From Fragilaria crotonensis (lineage: Eukaryota > Bacillariophyta > Fragilariophyceae > Fragilariales > Fragilariaceae), in NCBI GenBank assembly GCA_022925895.1, contig JAKSYS010000411.1, positions 1-55,048 on the forward strand: DNA of 55,048 nucleotides, read 5' to 3'. Below are positions 32,414-44,002 of the stretch, piece by piece; within the stretch, counting starts at the first letter, position 1; every line of letters starts with the position of its first letter. The translations under genes and the position numbers were made by a program. A model generated the notes under the pieces. It searched no databases, had not been told where the DNA came from, and saw nothing but the letters and a program-made list of their open reading frames with translations.

Positions 32414-33042
32414 TGGCTGGGTGCACAAAAAAAGGATTTTGGGTAGCCTTTGTAGGTGTAGTATGATATTTTTTAGTTTTTTCTTCCTTCGACGTTTCCA
32501 TCACGTCAAACGTCGTGCTTCGTTGTTGATGACTTCCTACATCAACGATCTCTTGATCCGGACCACCTCCCGTGTGCACCGATAGCTCTAAAGCTTCATC
32601 AAGTACATCATGAGCAGTTGCACTATCGGTGCACACGGCAAACACACTCCAGCATCTTTTATCTCAACATGCACGAAAAGCATGACAATATGCCGTGCTT
32701 TCTACACTGAGCATGTTGATCCTCAAATTCAACACGATTGCATCGTTGCTTCGGTCCAGTGTCGGTCAACAATCCTTTCAACATCATCATGATGCATGGT
32801 TGTGAATTCAAGTTTGACTGTAAGGTGCCTCATGGAGGCAAGATGAGCATCAGCAGTCTTCACTCTTTGTGAGTGCACATTTTCGTTCATTGGCATATCG
32901 TCAAGTATGCCAGAATACAAAATACTTCATCATTGTATAGATCAATACTCAGGGAGGTCGCTTCAATTAATTGTCAACTAAATTAATTTCATATGAGGGC
33001 TACGGTGGCTACCCAAAGTACATTTTTTTTTGCACCCAGCCA
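32414..33042. mobile_element. TA-flanked MITE, 629 bp
   Basis: The left end TGGCTGGGTGCACAAAAAAA (32414) and the right end TTTTTTTTTGCACCCAGCCA (ending 33042) are inverted, and similarity goes on to ttgggtagcc on both sides (about 33 bp with a few mismatches). TA lies directly outside at 32412-32413 and 33043-33044. The interior holds only short frames (minus strand 32388-32645 and 32729-32920) with no transposase motif I recognise. A Tc1/mariner-type non-autonomous element is the best fit. Confidence 0.7.
32570..32638. repeat. Perfect 16-bp inverted repeat inside the MITE
   Basis: CCGTGTGCACCGATAG at 32570-32585 is the exact reverse complement of 32623-32638, with a 37-base loop. It would fold as a strong hairpin in RNA or single-stranded DNA. 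Confidence 0.7.
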
Positions 33043-33044
33043 TA

Positions 33045-33439
33045 CATATCACTTCATACTCGCAGTATGCGTCATACTTCATTATACAGAATAGAGTTGT
33101 ATATTTCTGTGTACAGTATAACATATCTGTCGCTTACATTATGTGTATGATATATAAGACATCATCACTCCCGAATATGAGGATGTGGTACCGGGTACTC
33201 ACAGCTCAGAGTACATTTACCTTCCAGCATCCTTGTACTGTACCAAAACTGTACCGTAGTACTTCAAACATTCAAACTTCAATCATGCCGCAATCTCTGC
33301 GTCGTCACCAGTCCCATCGGACTCCGTGCCATATCCGGATCGGGCTTCTCCACCTCCGTTGGCAACAGTTAGAGTACTGACAAACTTCGCAACGCTGGGG
33401 TCGGACTCCAACAACTCTTTCAAGCTCTCCGGAGCATGG
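33045..33439. other. Intergenic at the 3' side of the transporter gene
   Basis: No gene is recognised. GTAC-type words again cluster (ggtaccgggtactc, gtactgtaccaaaactgtaccgtagtac; 33180-33265). Confidence 0.4.
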
Positions 33440-34859
33440 TCAATAAAGTGTGGGGAGCATGACAATTTTTCCTGGGCCCCTGTCAAGGATTGTGTCGTCG
33501 TCTTTCATGCTCAAACCGGCACGTTCTTCAGCGGTTCCAATGTACTCTTCATCCCGTTTGAAGCCAGCAATTGCCTTATGAATATCTGCAATTACCCATG
33601 CTCCTTGGCAGAGACCACTGCCTTCCAACAAGAGGCAAATGCGAAGAAAGACGTACGTGATTGGGGAGCTTATGAACGCGATTGGGAAGCAGGAGGCCAC
33701 AAGACGCCAAGCGATGGAGCCGATAATTGTGGTGATCAATGCGCCAAGAAGACCGGTATCGAAGAACTTCTGGACGCCGTCAGCTACCCCAAAAATATTC
33801 GTCTCGCCTGGGCCAATGTGAACACTCGTAACTCGAGCCACAAAGAACATGCAAGACACAACCATGAGTTGTCGTCCAACCATAAACTTGGGCAAGTTCT
33901 CACCGTTACCAAGAAAGAGGAAGTGGCAAGTTTTCCTTGCAAATATGTTGGAGCCGCGATCGGCCTTGCAAATCTTGGTAACCGCAAAGAAGGCAATTTG
34001 TACGGCTTCAAGCATACCGACAACACACAAAAGAAAGAGGAAGATGACCATGGCAGCTGCCGGAGGGATGCCATCCCAAACAGTTGTCTTGCCCTCGAAC
34101 AAGGCTGAAAAGGTCACCGCCAAAGCAAAACCAAGAACAACGAATGAAAACAAGCATCGCAACCAGAAGAAAAAGGACACTAACCCTGATCTTTGAGGCT
34201 CGTGCCATTCAACTGGCTGTTTGGCCAAACGGCACACGATCATCTGAAAAACATAGGAGGCATGGAGCAACCCTGTAAACTCGATCGCCATGGAAACCCA
34301 GAAGGTAACGGACATCATCCAGTTGTTCATGTAGTCAAGCATGCAGAGGGAAGCGTTGACTTCAGAATTCAGCTGTCCACACATGACGGTGAAGAGAATC
34401 ATCGCAAGACCACTACCCAAAAAAGATGCTGACGACCCATTCTGGTAGACCCCAGAGAGTAGCACCCTCGATGGGACCGCCGGACATGTTGACAGCAAAC
34501 ACAGTCAAGACAACCAGGAATTGACGACCAAGAAGGTAACGGTGAAAGTTGTCACCGGTGAAGCAGATCTTGCAGATGGAGTGAGCTTTCTTGTGCGAGA
34601 CCTTGTAGAGTTCTGGGTTGACTGGAGCTAGACCAACAAGCGATGCTTGTCCTCCTTCGACAACCGTGAGCCAAATGATAGCAAACCAAATGACAGCGAA
34701 GGCTAGGATAGGACTGACATCCTGAGCGATCTTCGTCTGGCCTGTGAAGATCAGGCCCATGATCATAGCAATAGAGAAGAGAAGTAGTCCAACGGAGTAA
34801 ATACTCTTGAACAACGTTACGTTGTCAGACAAATCCGGAAGGGGTGTTGCGATTGTCAT
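33440..34859 (-). CDS. SIT: Silicon transporter (SIT), one frameshift
   Basis: The gene starts at 34859 (MTIATPLPDLSDNVTLFKSI), a short N-terminus followed by about ten hydrophobic helices. The first half has EGGQ (34647-34658) and GRQ (34521-34529), the paired signature of diatom silicic acid transporters. CMLD (34334-34345), reported from pennate SITs, follows. The second half repeats the plan with EAVQ (about 34002) and GRQ (about 33872); the first Gly of the usual EGxQ is Ala here. These Na+-coupled plasma-membrane carriers import silicic acid for the frustule. The frame changes once at a T6 run (plus-strand A6, 34419-34424): one T fewer joins ..PEWVVSIF to LGSGLAMILF exactly. The protein would be about 475 residues, a little short because the C-terminal coiled coil is small. 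An intact functional gene with an assembly indel seems likelier than a pseudogene. Confidence 0.88.
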
Positions 34860-35162
34860 TTTGCTTAGTAGATTTTGCTCTGCAATAGAAGATACAAGGC
34901 CAAAATTGTGAGATGGAACTACTTGTCACGGCGGCATCGGGTGGTTGGATATGCTATTGTACGCTCCCTGCTACAAATAATTGTCAATGGTACAAGTACA
35001 TGCAGTAGGTCAACCTCCAGACATAAGCGAACGAAAAAGAAAAACAGTCTAATTGGCGTTTCATGTGACCAACGGCAGACGCAAAATCATGTGACTTGGC
35101 ACAATGTAGTTCGACGTTGTTTGCATGTGTGAATCATGTACTGGGATTGAATCTTTGCTTCC
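34860..35162. other. SIT promoter region
   Basis: About 300 bp separate the SIT start from the left duplication of the retrotransposon. No distinct motif was recognised apart from a gtac cluster (ggtacaagtacatgc, about 34990). The retrotransposon insertion therefore bounds the available upstream control region. Confidence 0.4.
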
Positions 35163-35179
35163 GTATACTGTTTGGATTT
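35163..35179. repeat. Left 17-bp target-site duplication of element 2
   Basis: GTATACTGTTTGGATTT, identical to 43986-44002. The flanking bases differ on both sides, so the duplication is exactly 17 bp. Confidence 0.85.
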
Positions 35180-35489
35180 ACAATTTTAACTCGAACGTAG
35201 TTAAAATTATTATATATACCTAAAATAACTCAGATATTGTCGTACTGTAATTTCAAAAGTAATCGTTTATATTTATTTTTTAATCCACGTACTGACGTAC
35301 AGTACCATTTGCGGTAGAAAAGTACATGGTACAAATTTTTCAGTAGAAATCTACATGAAAACTTTTTTACACTGTGTCCAGAAATGTATATTGTATAACT
35401 TGGTACGAATCGTTGTGTAGAACGGACAACAATTTTATGTACAAGTACTCCGTTAATGCCATATCCAGTTTGTTCGATCTGTCTAGAAA

Positions 35490-35626
35490 TACTGGAAAAT
35501 GTATTTTGAATTCCAGATTCCGTGGTACAAATTTTGCAGTAGAAACTACATGTCCAATGTCCAGAGTACTGGAAAATGTATTTTGAATTCCAGATTCCAA
35601 TGCTTTTAACGTGGTACAAATTTTGC
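35490..35626 (+). repeat. 5' UTR tandem repeats of element 2
   Basis: A 32-bp sequence (tactggaaaatgtattttga...) at 35490-35521 recurs identically at 35567-35598. Each is followed by gtggtacaaattttgc (35522, 35611), and a third partial copy of the latter is near 35328. Tandem 5' UTR monomers are a known promoter arrangement in LINE-like elements. Confidence 0.72.
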
Positions 35627-35778
35627 TATCGTACTCCGTACTGTACTCTGTATAGATCTTACCAGACCTCCTCTACCGTCGTGCAACAACCGCGGCCAAT
35701 GGCCGCCCCCCAGACTGGTCTCTTACTAAAACTCTACGGGTTACGTGCGTAGCCCTTCCCTACCTCGCTCTCTCGACC

Positions 35779-37641
35779 ATGTCGAACCTTTCCCCCGGTC
35801 ATAAACCCGACCCCACTCTCGATAAAGACAAAACTGCTGGACACGACGACATGTCTGATACCACACCACCAACCGGATTTAAGCCGCAGGCAAACGAGCA
35901 AGGTTTGCCTTCAAAAGTGTTGAAGTTCAGTTTCGTGTACACGGGTAACACCAAGAACAAAGTGGCACCCAGTGTCTTACATACCCATTGGATGCAAGCA
36001 GTTCAAGAAGCCTATGGAGACGAAATTGTCATCGTCAACAATAAAAACCAAAATGTCGAAACTGTAAGCACGATCAAGTGGACAGATCCGTCTATTCACG
36101 CCAAACAATTTCAACTCCACCAGAAAACGTTCGGTAAAGGCGAACGTCGTCAATCCACGTACTTTATTATCCACCGAGTCCTCACCAATGCAAGCTTGAG
36201 CAAGATGCGCGCTCTCCACTCAGTCCAAACTATCATGAAGGAATTCAAATTTTACATTACTGATCATCAGTGGAACGAAAACCAATTTGATACTACTCGG
36301 ATCGGATGGATCACTTCGATTAATCCTACTTACTACAACCGTGAGCAAGCACAGATCAAGTTCAACAACCTCCTTCACTCGAAACTCACAGCATCCCACA
36401 GCAAAATGAAAATACCAATTTTCCGCTTGGTCTTTGTATCTCCAACGGTCAACACCCAAGACGGCCACATGGTATCTACCAAAGCTTATGCAATCGAAAT
36501 TCTAACGGAACACTCTGTCCAGATGTTGCTCGTTCTCAAAACGTTACTCGGTGAACAAAAGACAATCTTCGTGCCATACAGTATGAAAGCCAAATTTCCA
36601 GCAGCATATACACAGGCGATAAAATTCCAAACTCAAAACATGAACAAGACGAGAGTGGTGGTCCTACAAAATATCAGCGTCGACACGATGTTTTATATCG
36701 GACCGTACATCAGCACAATCAACGGAGTATTGGACCTTCTTGCGGATTCCAAAGTGAATGAAAACGGACGACATACAGTTTTGGTCGAGCATGGCGCCTT
36801 CAAAAGAATTCGCAATACTATCACCCAAAATCTCGACGTATGGATTGTGGCGCACGTAGCAAGTGATGCATTACCAATAGAGGAACAATTTTTCGGAACC
36901 CCTCGGGTGAAACCAATTTACGAGGATGGTATGTCAAGTGGAGAGAACTCATGGTTATCGGCAAGTAATGCAAGTTTCCTGTCAATGGATTTATCACTCG
37001 TTCGCGATCATGTATATTTCGACGAAAGCACGAACATTGCACAAGTGTTTACGTATGCCGATATAACAATGCCAACTCATCAAAATAAAACTCAATGTTC
37101 CGCGACGTCAACTAATGAGATGACTCAAGATGTGGCTTCGGAATTAACGGAAATGGAATCTTGTCAGAAACAAGAATTAGAAGATATGGCTGAAGCTCAT
37201 CGGTTAGCAACGGAGAAAGCAGAGAAACTCGCAGCTGAACAAAGACAAGAGATTGCGCTACTCAAAGCTCAACGGGAAGACGACCTCCGAGTTGCACAAG
37301 AATATCGTGAAGCAGCCCTTCGCATTGCTGAAGAGAGGGAAAAAATGCAAGAGGACGTAACCCGCAAGATTCGCAACGAGACAGATGAAAGGATTCAGAA
37401 TTTGCAAAACCAAATGACGGAGATGATGGAAAACTTCAAAGCCGTTTTTGGCTCACAGGACCACAAAAGACCCGCCGATGCCATCGTAGAAGAAAACAAC
37501 TCCCAGAGTGATGAGAAACGACAAGACGTTCGTTCCACACCTGGCAAGAAGTTGTTCCCCGATAACACGGATATGGAGTATCCCGCGTTGCCCCAGCAGA
37601 AGCTGTATGACAATGCACAAAAATCCCCAATGAAAGAATGA
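35779..37641 (+). CDS. Family 2 ORF1 protein, 620 aa
   Basis: The start ATGTCGAACC follows ctctcgacc. The first 440 residues form a globular region of unrecognised fold (VLKFSFVYTGNTKNKVAPSV.., GRRQ-like basic patches). Residues about 444-557 are a long coiled coil (ELEDMAEAHRLATEKAEKLA..), probably for oligomerisation. The tail (KRPADAIVEENNSQSDEKRQ) is charged. I see no CCHC knuckles. The protein is not evidently similar to family 1 ORF1 over the first part, though both end in a coiled coil plus charged tail. A nucleic-acid-binding role is inferred from its position. Confidence 0.8.
   Translation: MSNLSPGHKPDPTLDKDKTAGHDDMSDTTPPTGFKPQANEQGLPSKVLKFSFVYTGNTKNKVAPSVLHTHWMQAVQEAYGDEIVIVNNKNQNVETVSTIKWTDPSIHAKQFQLHQKTFGKGERRQSTYFIIHRVLTNASLSKMRALHSVQTIMKEFKFYITDHQWNENQFDTTRIGWITSINPTYYNREQAQIKFNNLLHSKLTASHSKMKIPIFRLVFVSPTVNTQDGHMVSTKAYAIEILTEHSVQMLLVLKTLLGEQKTIFVPYSMKAKFPAAYTQAIKFQTQNMNKTRVVVLQNISVDTMFYIGPYISTINGVLDLLADSKVNENGRHTVLVEHGAFKRIRNTITQNLDVWIVAHVASDALPIEEQFFGTPRVKPIYEDGMSSGENSWLSASNASFLSMDLSLVRDHVYFDESTNIAQVFTYADITMPTHQNKTQCSATSTNEMTQDVASELTEMESCQKQELEDMAEAHRLATEKAEKLAAEQRQEIALLKAQREDDLRVAQEYREAALRIAEEREKMQEDVTRKIRNETDERIQNLQNQMTEMMENFKAVFGSQDHKRPADAIVEENNSQSDEKRQDVRSTPGKKLFPDNTDMEYPALPQQKLYDNAQKSPMKE
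37638..37641 (+). promoter_or_regulatory. ATGA stop/start overlap of ORF1 and ORF2 (element 2)
   Basis: ORF1 ends AAA GAA TGA at 37639-37641 and ORF2 starts ATG at 37638. Both long frames are open up to and from this point, so here the overlap does not depend on any reconstructed frame. Confidence 0.75.
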
Positions 37642-40600
37642 TGGATGCGATTCAAATGCAACCGATGGGGAGCACCAATAGTCCCCCCCCTGTCCCGGCA
37701 GTACAACATAGAATCACTCAAACCATTAACAACATATCGGACTTTTTCCGCCCTCGTATCCCACTTCATCGCAACGCGACCGCAAGTACCACCGCAACCA
37801 TCACCAACACTACGATCAACTCCCAAACACCAACGGAAGTACCAATCATCACTCCTCGTAACATCTTGATACCGATTCAAGTGATTATGGACTCCCCCTC
37901 CCTAACGACCACAGTTCAACGAGCTCCAATTATACAAGATTCAGAACCAGTATTGAGTCCACATGCCCAGACCGAAACACCACCGACACCCCAAGCGCAG
38001 ATACAACAAGCGCAAACGCTATGGGCAGCCATGTTTCGCGCGGATGACAATAATCAAGTTGCAGGCGGCAATAGACCCATTGTCTTATCGGTAGAGAATC
38101 AACGAGCGAATCGGTCATGGGGAGACACTCTGCTTGAAAAGCCAAATACCGTCACAAGAATTTATGGTATGAATGTGAACGGTCTTAAACTGGATAAACG
38201 CGGAGGCCAGTTGGATATTTTATGCAAGGTTATCAACGAAGTTCAAGCCGATGTATTCTGTGGACAAGAGCACAATTTGGAATCCGACAATACTCAAGTC
38301 AGGCAGATTCTATATCAAACTGCATGCAATCATTGGAAAAGATCCCGAATAACATTTGGCACCACTCCGATCGCATTCTCGAAGCAGTACAAGCCAGGTG
38401 GCACATTTATGATTACAGCGAATAACTTAACCAGCCGAGTAATTGCACAAAAGAAAGATAAATGGGGAAGATGGGTGAATCAAGTATACCAAGGAAGAGG
38501 ACGTACAACCATTTCAATATATTCCGCGTACCAGGTTGTCGCAAAAGCAGTTCAGCCGGGATGTATTACAACAGCTTCTCAACAGCAAAGTCTGTTAATG
38601 CAAGCTCAAGATCCGATAACCAATCCCCGCACTGCCTTTCGTAGGGACATCACTACAGCAATTCAGTCTAGTCTCGCCGAAGGTCATGAGATACTGCTAC
38701 TTGGAGACTTTAACGAGGCGTTTGGGACAGACATCGATGGCATTCAGAAGGTTGCATCAACATGCGGATTATTGGATCTTATGAGTCGTCGCCATTCGTC
38801 AACACCACCAGCAACATATGCAAGAGGGAGTACAAGACTCGATTATGCACTCGCGACAACTCACGTAGCCAACGCCTTGACGACCGCCGGCTATGAACCT
38901 TTTAATGCCAGATTTCCTTCGGATCATCGCTCTTACTTTTTGGACTTCGATACACAGAAATTGTTCGGCAACGACACACAAACGCTTGGAAAACATGCAG
39001 ACCGGATTCTGCGTTCCAACAATATCGCTCAGACCACTCGTTACATCCAAACGAAGTATGACTTGCTCCTGCAACATAATGCATTCTCGCGAGGAGACCA
39101 GCTTAGTCAACCCGGAGACAAGCATGAGTTCGCAGAACGGTTAGATCGAGACGTTGTTGCCGCAAGTCTTGCGGCAGAACAAAAGATGAAACAGTATGAG
39201 TCACCAGCATGGTCCGTCGCGTTAGACAAAGCAAGAAAGGAGGTCACTCGCCTCACCAAGTGTTTGTCAATGGCGCGCACCGGTCTAGTCATTCCACAGA
39301 GTCTCATCTCGCCACAGCAGGAAGATGGGATAGACCCACTAAACATCCCAGCAACAGTGCAGGAGTGTTCGACGAGATTGCGAGAGGCGAAACGCGCAGT
39401 AAAAGAAATAGTCGACAAGAGCGTCCAACACCGCGACCAGGAACGCCGAGAGCGCATCAAGGAATTATCATCATCACTCTGCAAAAACGATAAAGAGCAA
39501 GGAAAAATTCTTCGCCGCCTTCAGAAAGCCGAAGACATAAAACAATTGTTTAAGAAATTGAAAGTTCTTCGAGATCCACATCAACGCCAAGGAGTCACAC
39601 GCATTGAAATCCCACTCCAATCCGGTGAAGATCCCAAAGAGTGCGAAGAATGGCAACAAGTCGACGTTCCCACTGAAGTTTTGTACCACTTGCAACAACG
39701 AAACAGAACGCACTTCGGTCAAGCTCAAGGCTCACCATTCACGGTAGCCCCATTGGTTGATCAACTGGGCTTTTGTGGAGACGGTCCCTCCACCGAGGAT
39801 ATCTTGAAAGGAGAATTTGACACGACGGGACTTGATGACAATGTGGCAATGTTAATTCAGCACATGCAGCAAACTGAAGAAATGGCGGCCATCGAATCGG
39901 ATACACCTATCTCAGAACAAGAATATATTGGCAAACTTAAGGTCTGGAGTGAATCTACTTCAACATCTCCATCGGGCCTTCACTTAGGACATTATAAAGT
40001 AATGATCTCCCGCCATGCATACTCAGAAACGCAATCAGAGACGGAAGAAGATACAGAAAAAAGGCACAAATGGAATCATATGCAAGGTTGCCTATTGAGA
40101 CTACACGTCCAAATGTTAAACTACGCATTGGTGCGGGGGTATGCATACCAACGGTGGCGCACCGTGGTTAATACAATTCTTTTTAAAGATCACGATAACG
40201 TCCGGATCCATCGAACGAGGGTTATACACATATATGAAGCCGATTACAACTTAATGTTGGGGGTCAAATGGAGAAAGGCATTATACCAGGCGGAAGCTTT
40301 CCGTGAACTAAATGACGGACAATTCGGCTCGCGACCAAGACGTAACGCAATCGATCCGGTATTCATTGAAGAGATGCAGTTTGAAATATCTCGCGCATCT
40401 CGAAAAATGTTGGTGCAAACAAATTACGATGCGATGTCATGTTATGACCGGATTATCCCTAATCTGGCAATGATAGTGAGTCGCAAGTATGGCGTGCCCA
40501 AATCCATAACGCAATCAAATTCCAAAACGCTGGAACATGCAACATATCGAATTCGAACCGAATTGGGAGTGTCCGAAACCGGGTACACATTCTACTGAGT

Positions 40601-43600
40601 ATCCAATATATGGCACAGGACAAGGGAGCGGTAATTCGCCCATGATTTGGTGTTTTCTATCGAGTATCCTCTTCAATTGCTATGACGACTTGGCTTATGC
40701 AGCTACCTATTGTCACCCCGATCGGTCACACCCAATGGAATTGGGAATGGTGGGCTTCGTAGATGATAGCAACGGACAAACCAACGAGTTCATGCGCGAC
40801 GAAACGGCATCGACATTGCCAACAATCTATCATCAATTGCGGCATAACGCGCAAACATGGGCCGATCTATTGGGAGCAAGTGGCGGAGCCCTGGAACTGT
40901 CGAAATGTTCTTGTCATCTGTTGAGTTGGCACTTTGGGGAAAAAGGCGACCCTGTCCTAATGAGTACAAAACCGGCGATTCCGATAGAGGTGACGGACAA
41001 TCTAACAGACGGCGTGCATGAGTTGACGTTTCTCCCGCCACATACAGCGCATAAGACTCTTGGACATTACAAGGAACCTGCAGGAACCCAGGCACAACAA
41101 GTTCAACAGCTACGCAAGAAAAGCGATACCAGTACAGAATTTTTATGGAAATGTCACTTGACAACCGTGGAAGCATGGACATTTTATTATGCATGCTATC
41201 TACCCAGTATCGGATACCCATTATCATGTTCGGCACTAACCTACGCCCAACTTGATCGCGTCCAGCGAACTGCAATGACGATAATTGTGGCAAAGTGCGG
41301 TTTTAATAGAAACACAAAGAGAGAGATCATTTATGGCCCCCAAGCATACGGCGGAGCTAATTTCCGGCATTTGTACATGCACCAAGGAGTGGGGCAAATC
41401 ACAACGTTTATGCGACATTGGCGACAAGATCAAACCATTCCAGGAAAACTCCTCAAGTGCGCCGTAGCTTGGACTCAAATGACAGCCGGAACCTCGTATT
41501 CAATCTTTCAACGAGTGTATGAAGACCTTCCCCATTTGGAATCAAAGTGGTTAGCTTCTATGCGCATTTATGGCTCAAGTGAATGCAAGTTTTGAACTGG
41601 ACAACACCTTCGTACCTTCGATCGAGCGAGAACATGATACTCACATCATGGACATCATCCTGGAATCGAACAAGTTCTCCGCGTCTCAAATTCGACGGTT
41701 AAATTATTGTCGTCTCTTTCTTCAGGCGGTGACGCTATCCGATATATCAGATGAAACAGGATTGCAACTTGATCCATCAAAACTCCAAGGATCGCCATCA
41801 GACAGGAGTAGTACCACTAAATGGCTTCAAGTACACCAAGATCGACCGTCAGATGCGGAATGGAAATTATGGCGCAAGGCAAACCAACTCTGGAGCACAC
41901 CAGACGGCGTCCTTATCCGCCCGCTCGGTGTATGGCTCCACCCACGGTCTCAACAAAGACAACAACATTTCGCGTATCTTCATCGTCGTCGCCTTTACAT
42001 CAGGATAGGGACAACCACAACATATCAAGCATGTAAACCAACATCGCATCCTGGAGAGTACCGCTTTATCACACGAGTGCGACAGATGGCAACTCTAAAG
42101 GATAGTCACCCGGTGCTAGTGTCGGTTTCGCCACTCAATCCCGACAACTGGCAAGTCCATCCGATTTATCACACCATCATAGCATCCGGCAGAGAGCCGG
42201 CAAGTGGCACAACATTCGACGAGTTCGTTAACACCCTCGACCCGTGGGAAATTGACGTCCTAAGGATGACCACCATGCATGTTGATCCAAATGCGCTGTG
42301 CGAAGCGTTGTCACACGGACTCCGAGCGGCATCGGACGGTTCCGTAAGATTCACAACTCAGGGTGCGTTCGGCTGGGTACTTAGTACGGACCAAGGTTTA
42401 CAGGCCGCAACAGGTATGGGCCCAGCTCGAGGCCCTCGACCATCATCATATCGAGCAGAAGGTTACGGATTACTGTCCATATTACGATTCCTGATTCGCA
42501 TTGCAGAATTCACTGGCCGAGTGGAAGCATGGCGAGGGGTCCTGGTAACCGACAGCCAAAGCGTCTTGAAAACACTCGAGAGGGGACCGGCCTCTTGATG
42601 CAACCGATGAACCTGTCAGCATTGATGGCGACGCGGTAGTACTGGATGTCTTATGTCCAGATTGGGACATTTTGATCGAAATCCAAAATGCACTAAAACA
42701 CTTACCCGATCTCAAACTGAAGTTCATTAAAGGACACCAAGATGAGAAGATACCTTACGCCCAACTTCCACTGCTGGCACGGTTAAATGTTGATGCCGAC
42801 GCTATGGCAGGACGGTTTCAAGATCTCCACGGGCAAGACAGGCCGCTCGCACTTATTACACCAAGAACCGGCGTGCACCTTCATCTACTGGAAGGCACGG
42901 TTACTTCGTCTCATGCAGCCCATCTCCGACACGCGTATTGCGGCCCTCCTTTATTAGAATACCTGCGCATCAAAAACGGATGGTCCTCGTCGACAGTGCA
43001 TTCGATCAACTGGCAAGCTCATGGTAGCGCATTGAGGAAACAGATTACTCATCGGATTCACTTCGTCAAGTTCGTACATGACGTTCTTCCAACCCATAGC
43101 AGACAGAATCGTATGGACAAAGGAAAGCGTACATGCCCTTGTTGCCTCTCGTTACACGAAGACCGTGACCACATACTCCGATGCCCGACTGTGGCTCGTA
43201 CCTCATGGCGTCACAAATTTCTCACCAAATTGGCGGAAACGTGCGATAATCATTACACCTATGGACCCCTTCGGGATTTGTTGTTGGAGGCATTCCGACA
43301 GTGGCTGGACCCAGACAACCCGCCTCTCGTTCAGTTGCCACTCGACCGATACCCCGTTGCACTGCATCCTCTGCTTGCGACCCAGAATAGCATTGATGGC
43401 GACAACTGTTTAATGGGAGATTTAGCCAGCAGTGGGCAGACCTCCAGAACAACCATTTGTTTCGAAACAGACACCACCTACCAACGAAGAACCCTACTGG
43501 GCACAAGTGGCAAGTGGCAATCATTACTGTGATTTGGGAGCAGTGGTATGCACTGTGGAAAATGCGGAACGAAGATGTCCATGGCAAAGACGAGGCCACA

Positions 43601-43849
43601 AGAATCATCGCGGAACGACGCGAAGTGACGCGACGTTTGTCGGCAATTTACGATCAACGTCAACATATGGAACCAAGCGCACAGTCACTCTTATATCCCG
43701 ATATACGCAACCATTTGGAACAGCCGCCATGGGTCATTCAAAACTGGATCACAATCAATGGACCGGTGTTTATGAACAGTCTGCGGACAGTGAAGACAAA
43801 GGCAATTCAAAACGTCAGATCAATACGCACGTATTTCGCTCCGAAGTGA
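37638..43849 (+). CDS. Family 2 ORF2: endonuclease-RT-RNase H-zinc finger polyprotein, frame-interrupted
   Basis: After a Pro/Thr-rich leader comes an APE-type endonuclease (NVNGLKLDKRGG, CGQEHNLES, LLLGDFNEAFG, TRLDYAL, FPSDHRSYF). A long linker with coiled-coil character follows, then the RT (SPSGLHLGHYK, NYDAMSCYDRI, YGTGQGSGNSP, FVDD at 40755-40766). RNase H (ASDGSVRF, YRAEGYG, TDSQSV, NVDADAMAG), a CPCCLSLHEDRDHILRC finger and the C-terminal region (EQWYALWKMRNEDVHGKD) complete it. The frame shifts at about 40575, 41575, 42585 and 43395, each by one base with protein similarity directly on both sides. All catalytic residues are visible. Without those shifts it would be about 2070 residues. 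Confidence 0.82.
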
Positions 43850-43985
43850 GGGTCTTCCGGGTACCTTCATGGCTTTATTCGTATACAGTCGGCCGCGCTC
43901 CTTCGGGGGTCGTGTCTAACCGTGCGGGTCGAGTGTCTCCAATCATAGGCACCGCGGCAGCACGTAAAATAGATTTCAGGTTTTT

Positions 43986-44002
43986 GTATACTGTTTGGAT
44001 TT
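43986..44002. repeat. Right 17-bp target-site duplication of element 2
   Basis: GTATACTGTTTGGATTT, identical to 35163-35179. Confidence 0.85.

Larger units (their letters stand above)
35180..43985 (+). mobile_element. Full-length non-LTR retrotransposon, family 2 (element 2)
   Basis: An 8.8-kb element lies between perfect 17-bp duplications. It has a 5' UTR of about 600 bp with tandem repeats, ORF1 (35779-37641), an ATGA overlap, ORF2 (37638-43849) and a 3' UTR ending gcggcagcacgtaaaat..ggttttt. The 3' UTR resembles the end of the truncated family 2 piece at 49100-49230. The perfect duplication means a young insertion, and the frame breaks in ORF2 are then surprisingly many, which favours sequence error or very recent decay. 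Confidence 0.88.

Noticed and set aside
34201-34432. Plus-strand frames across the silicon transporter
   Set aside because: They are shadows of the strongly supported minus-strand transporter.
35230-35619. 129-codon minus frame with internally repeated peptide
   Set aside because: The repeats reflect the 77-bp-spaced 5' UTR repeats of element 2, not a gene.
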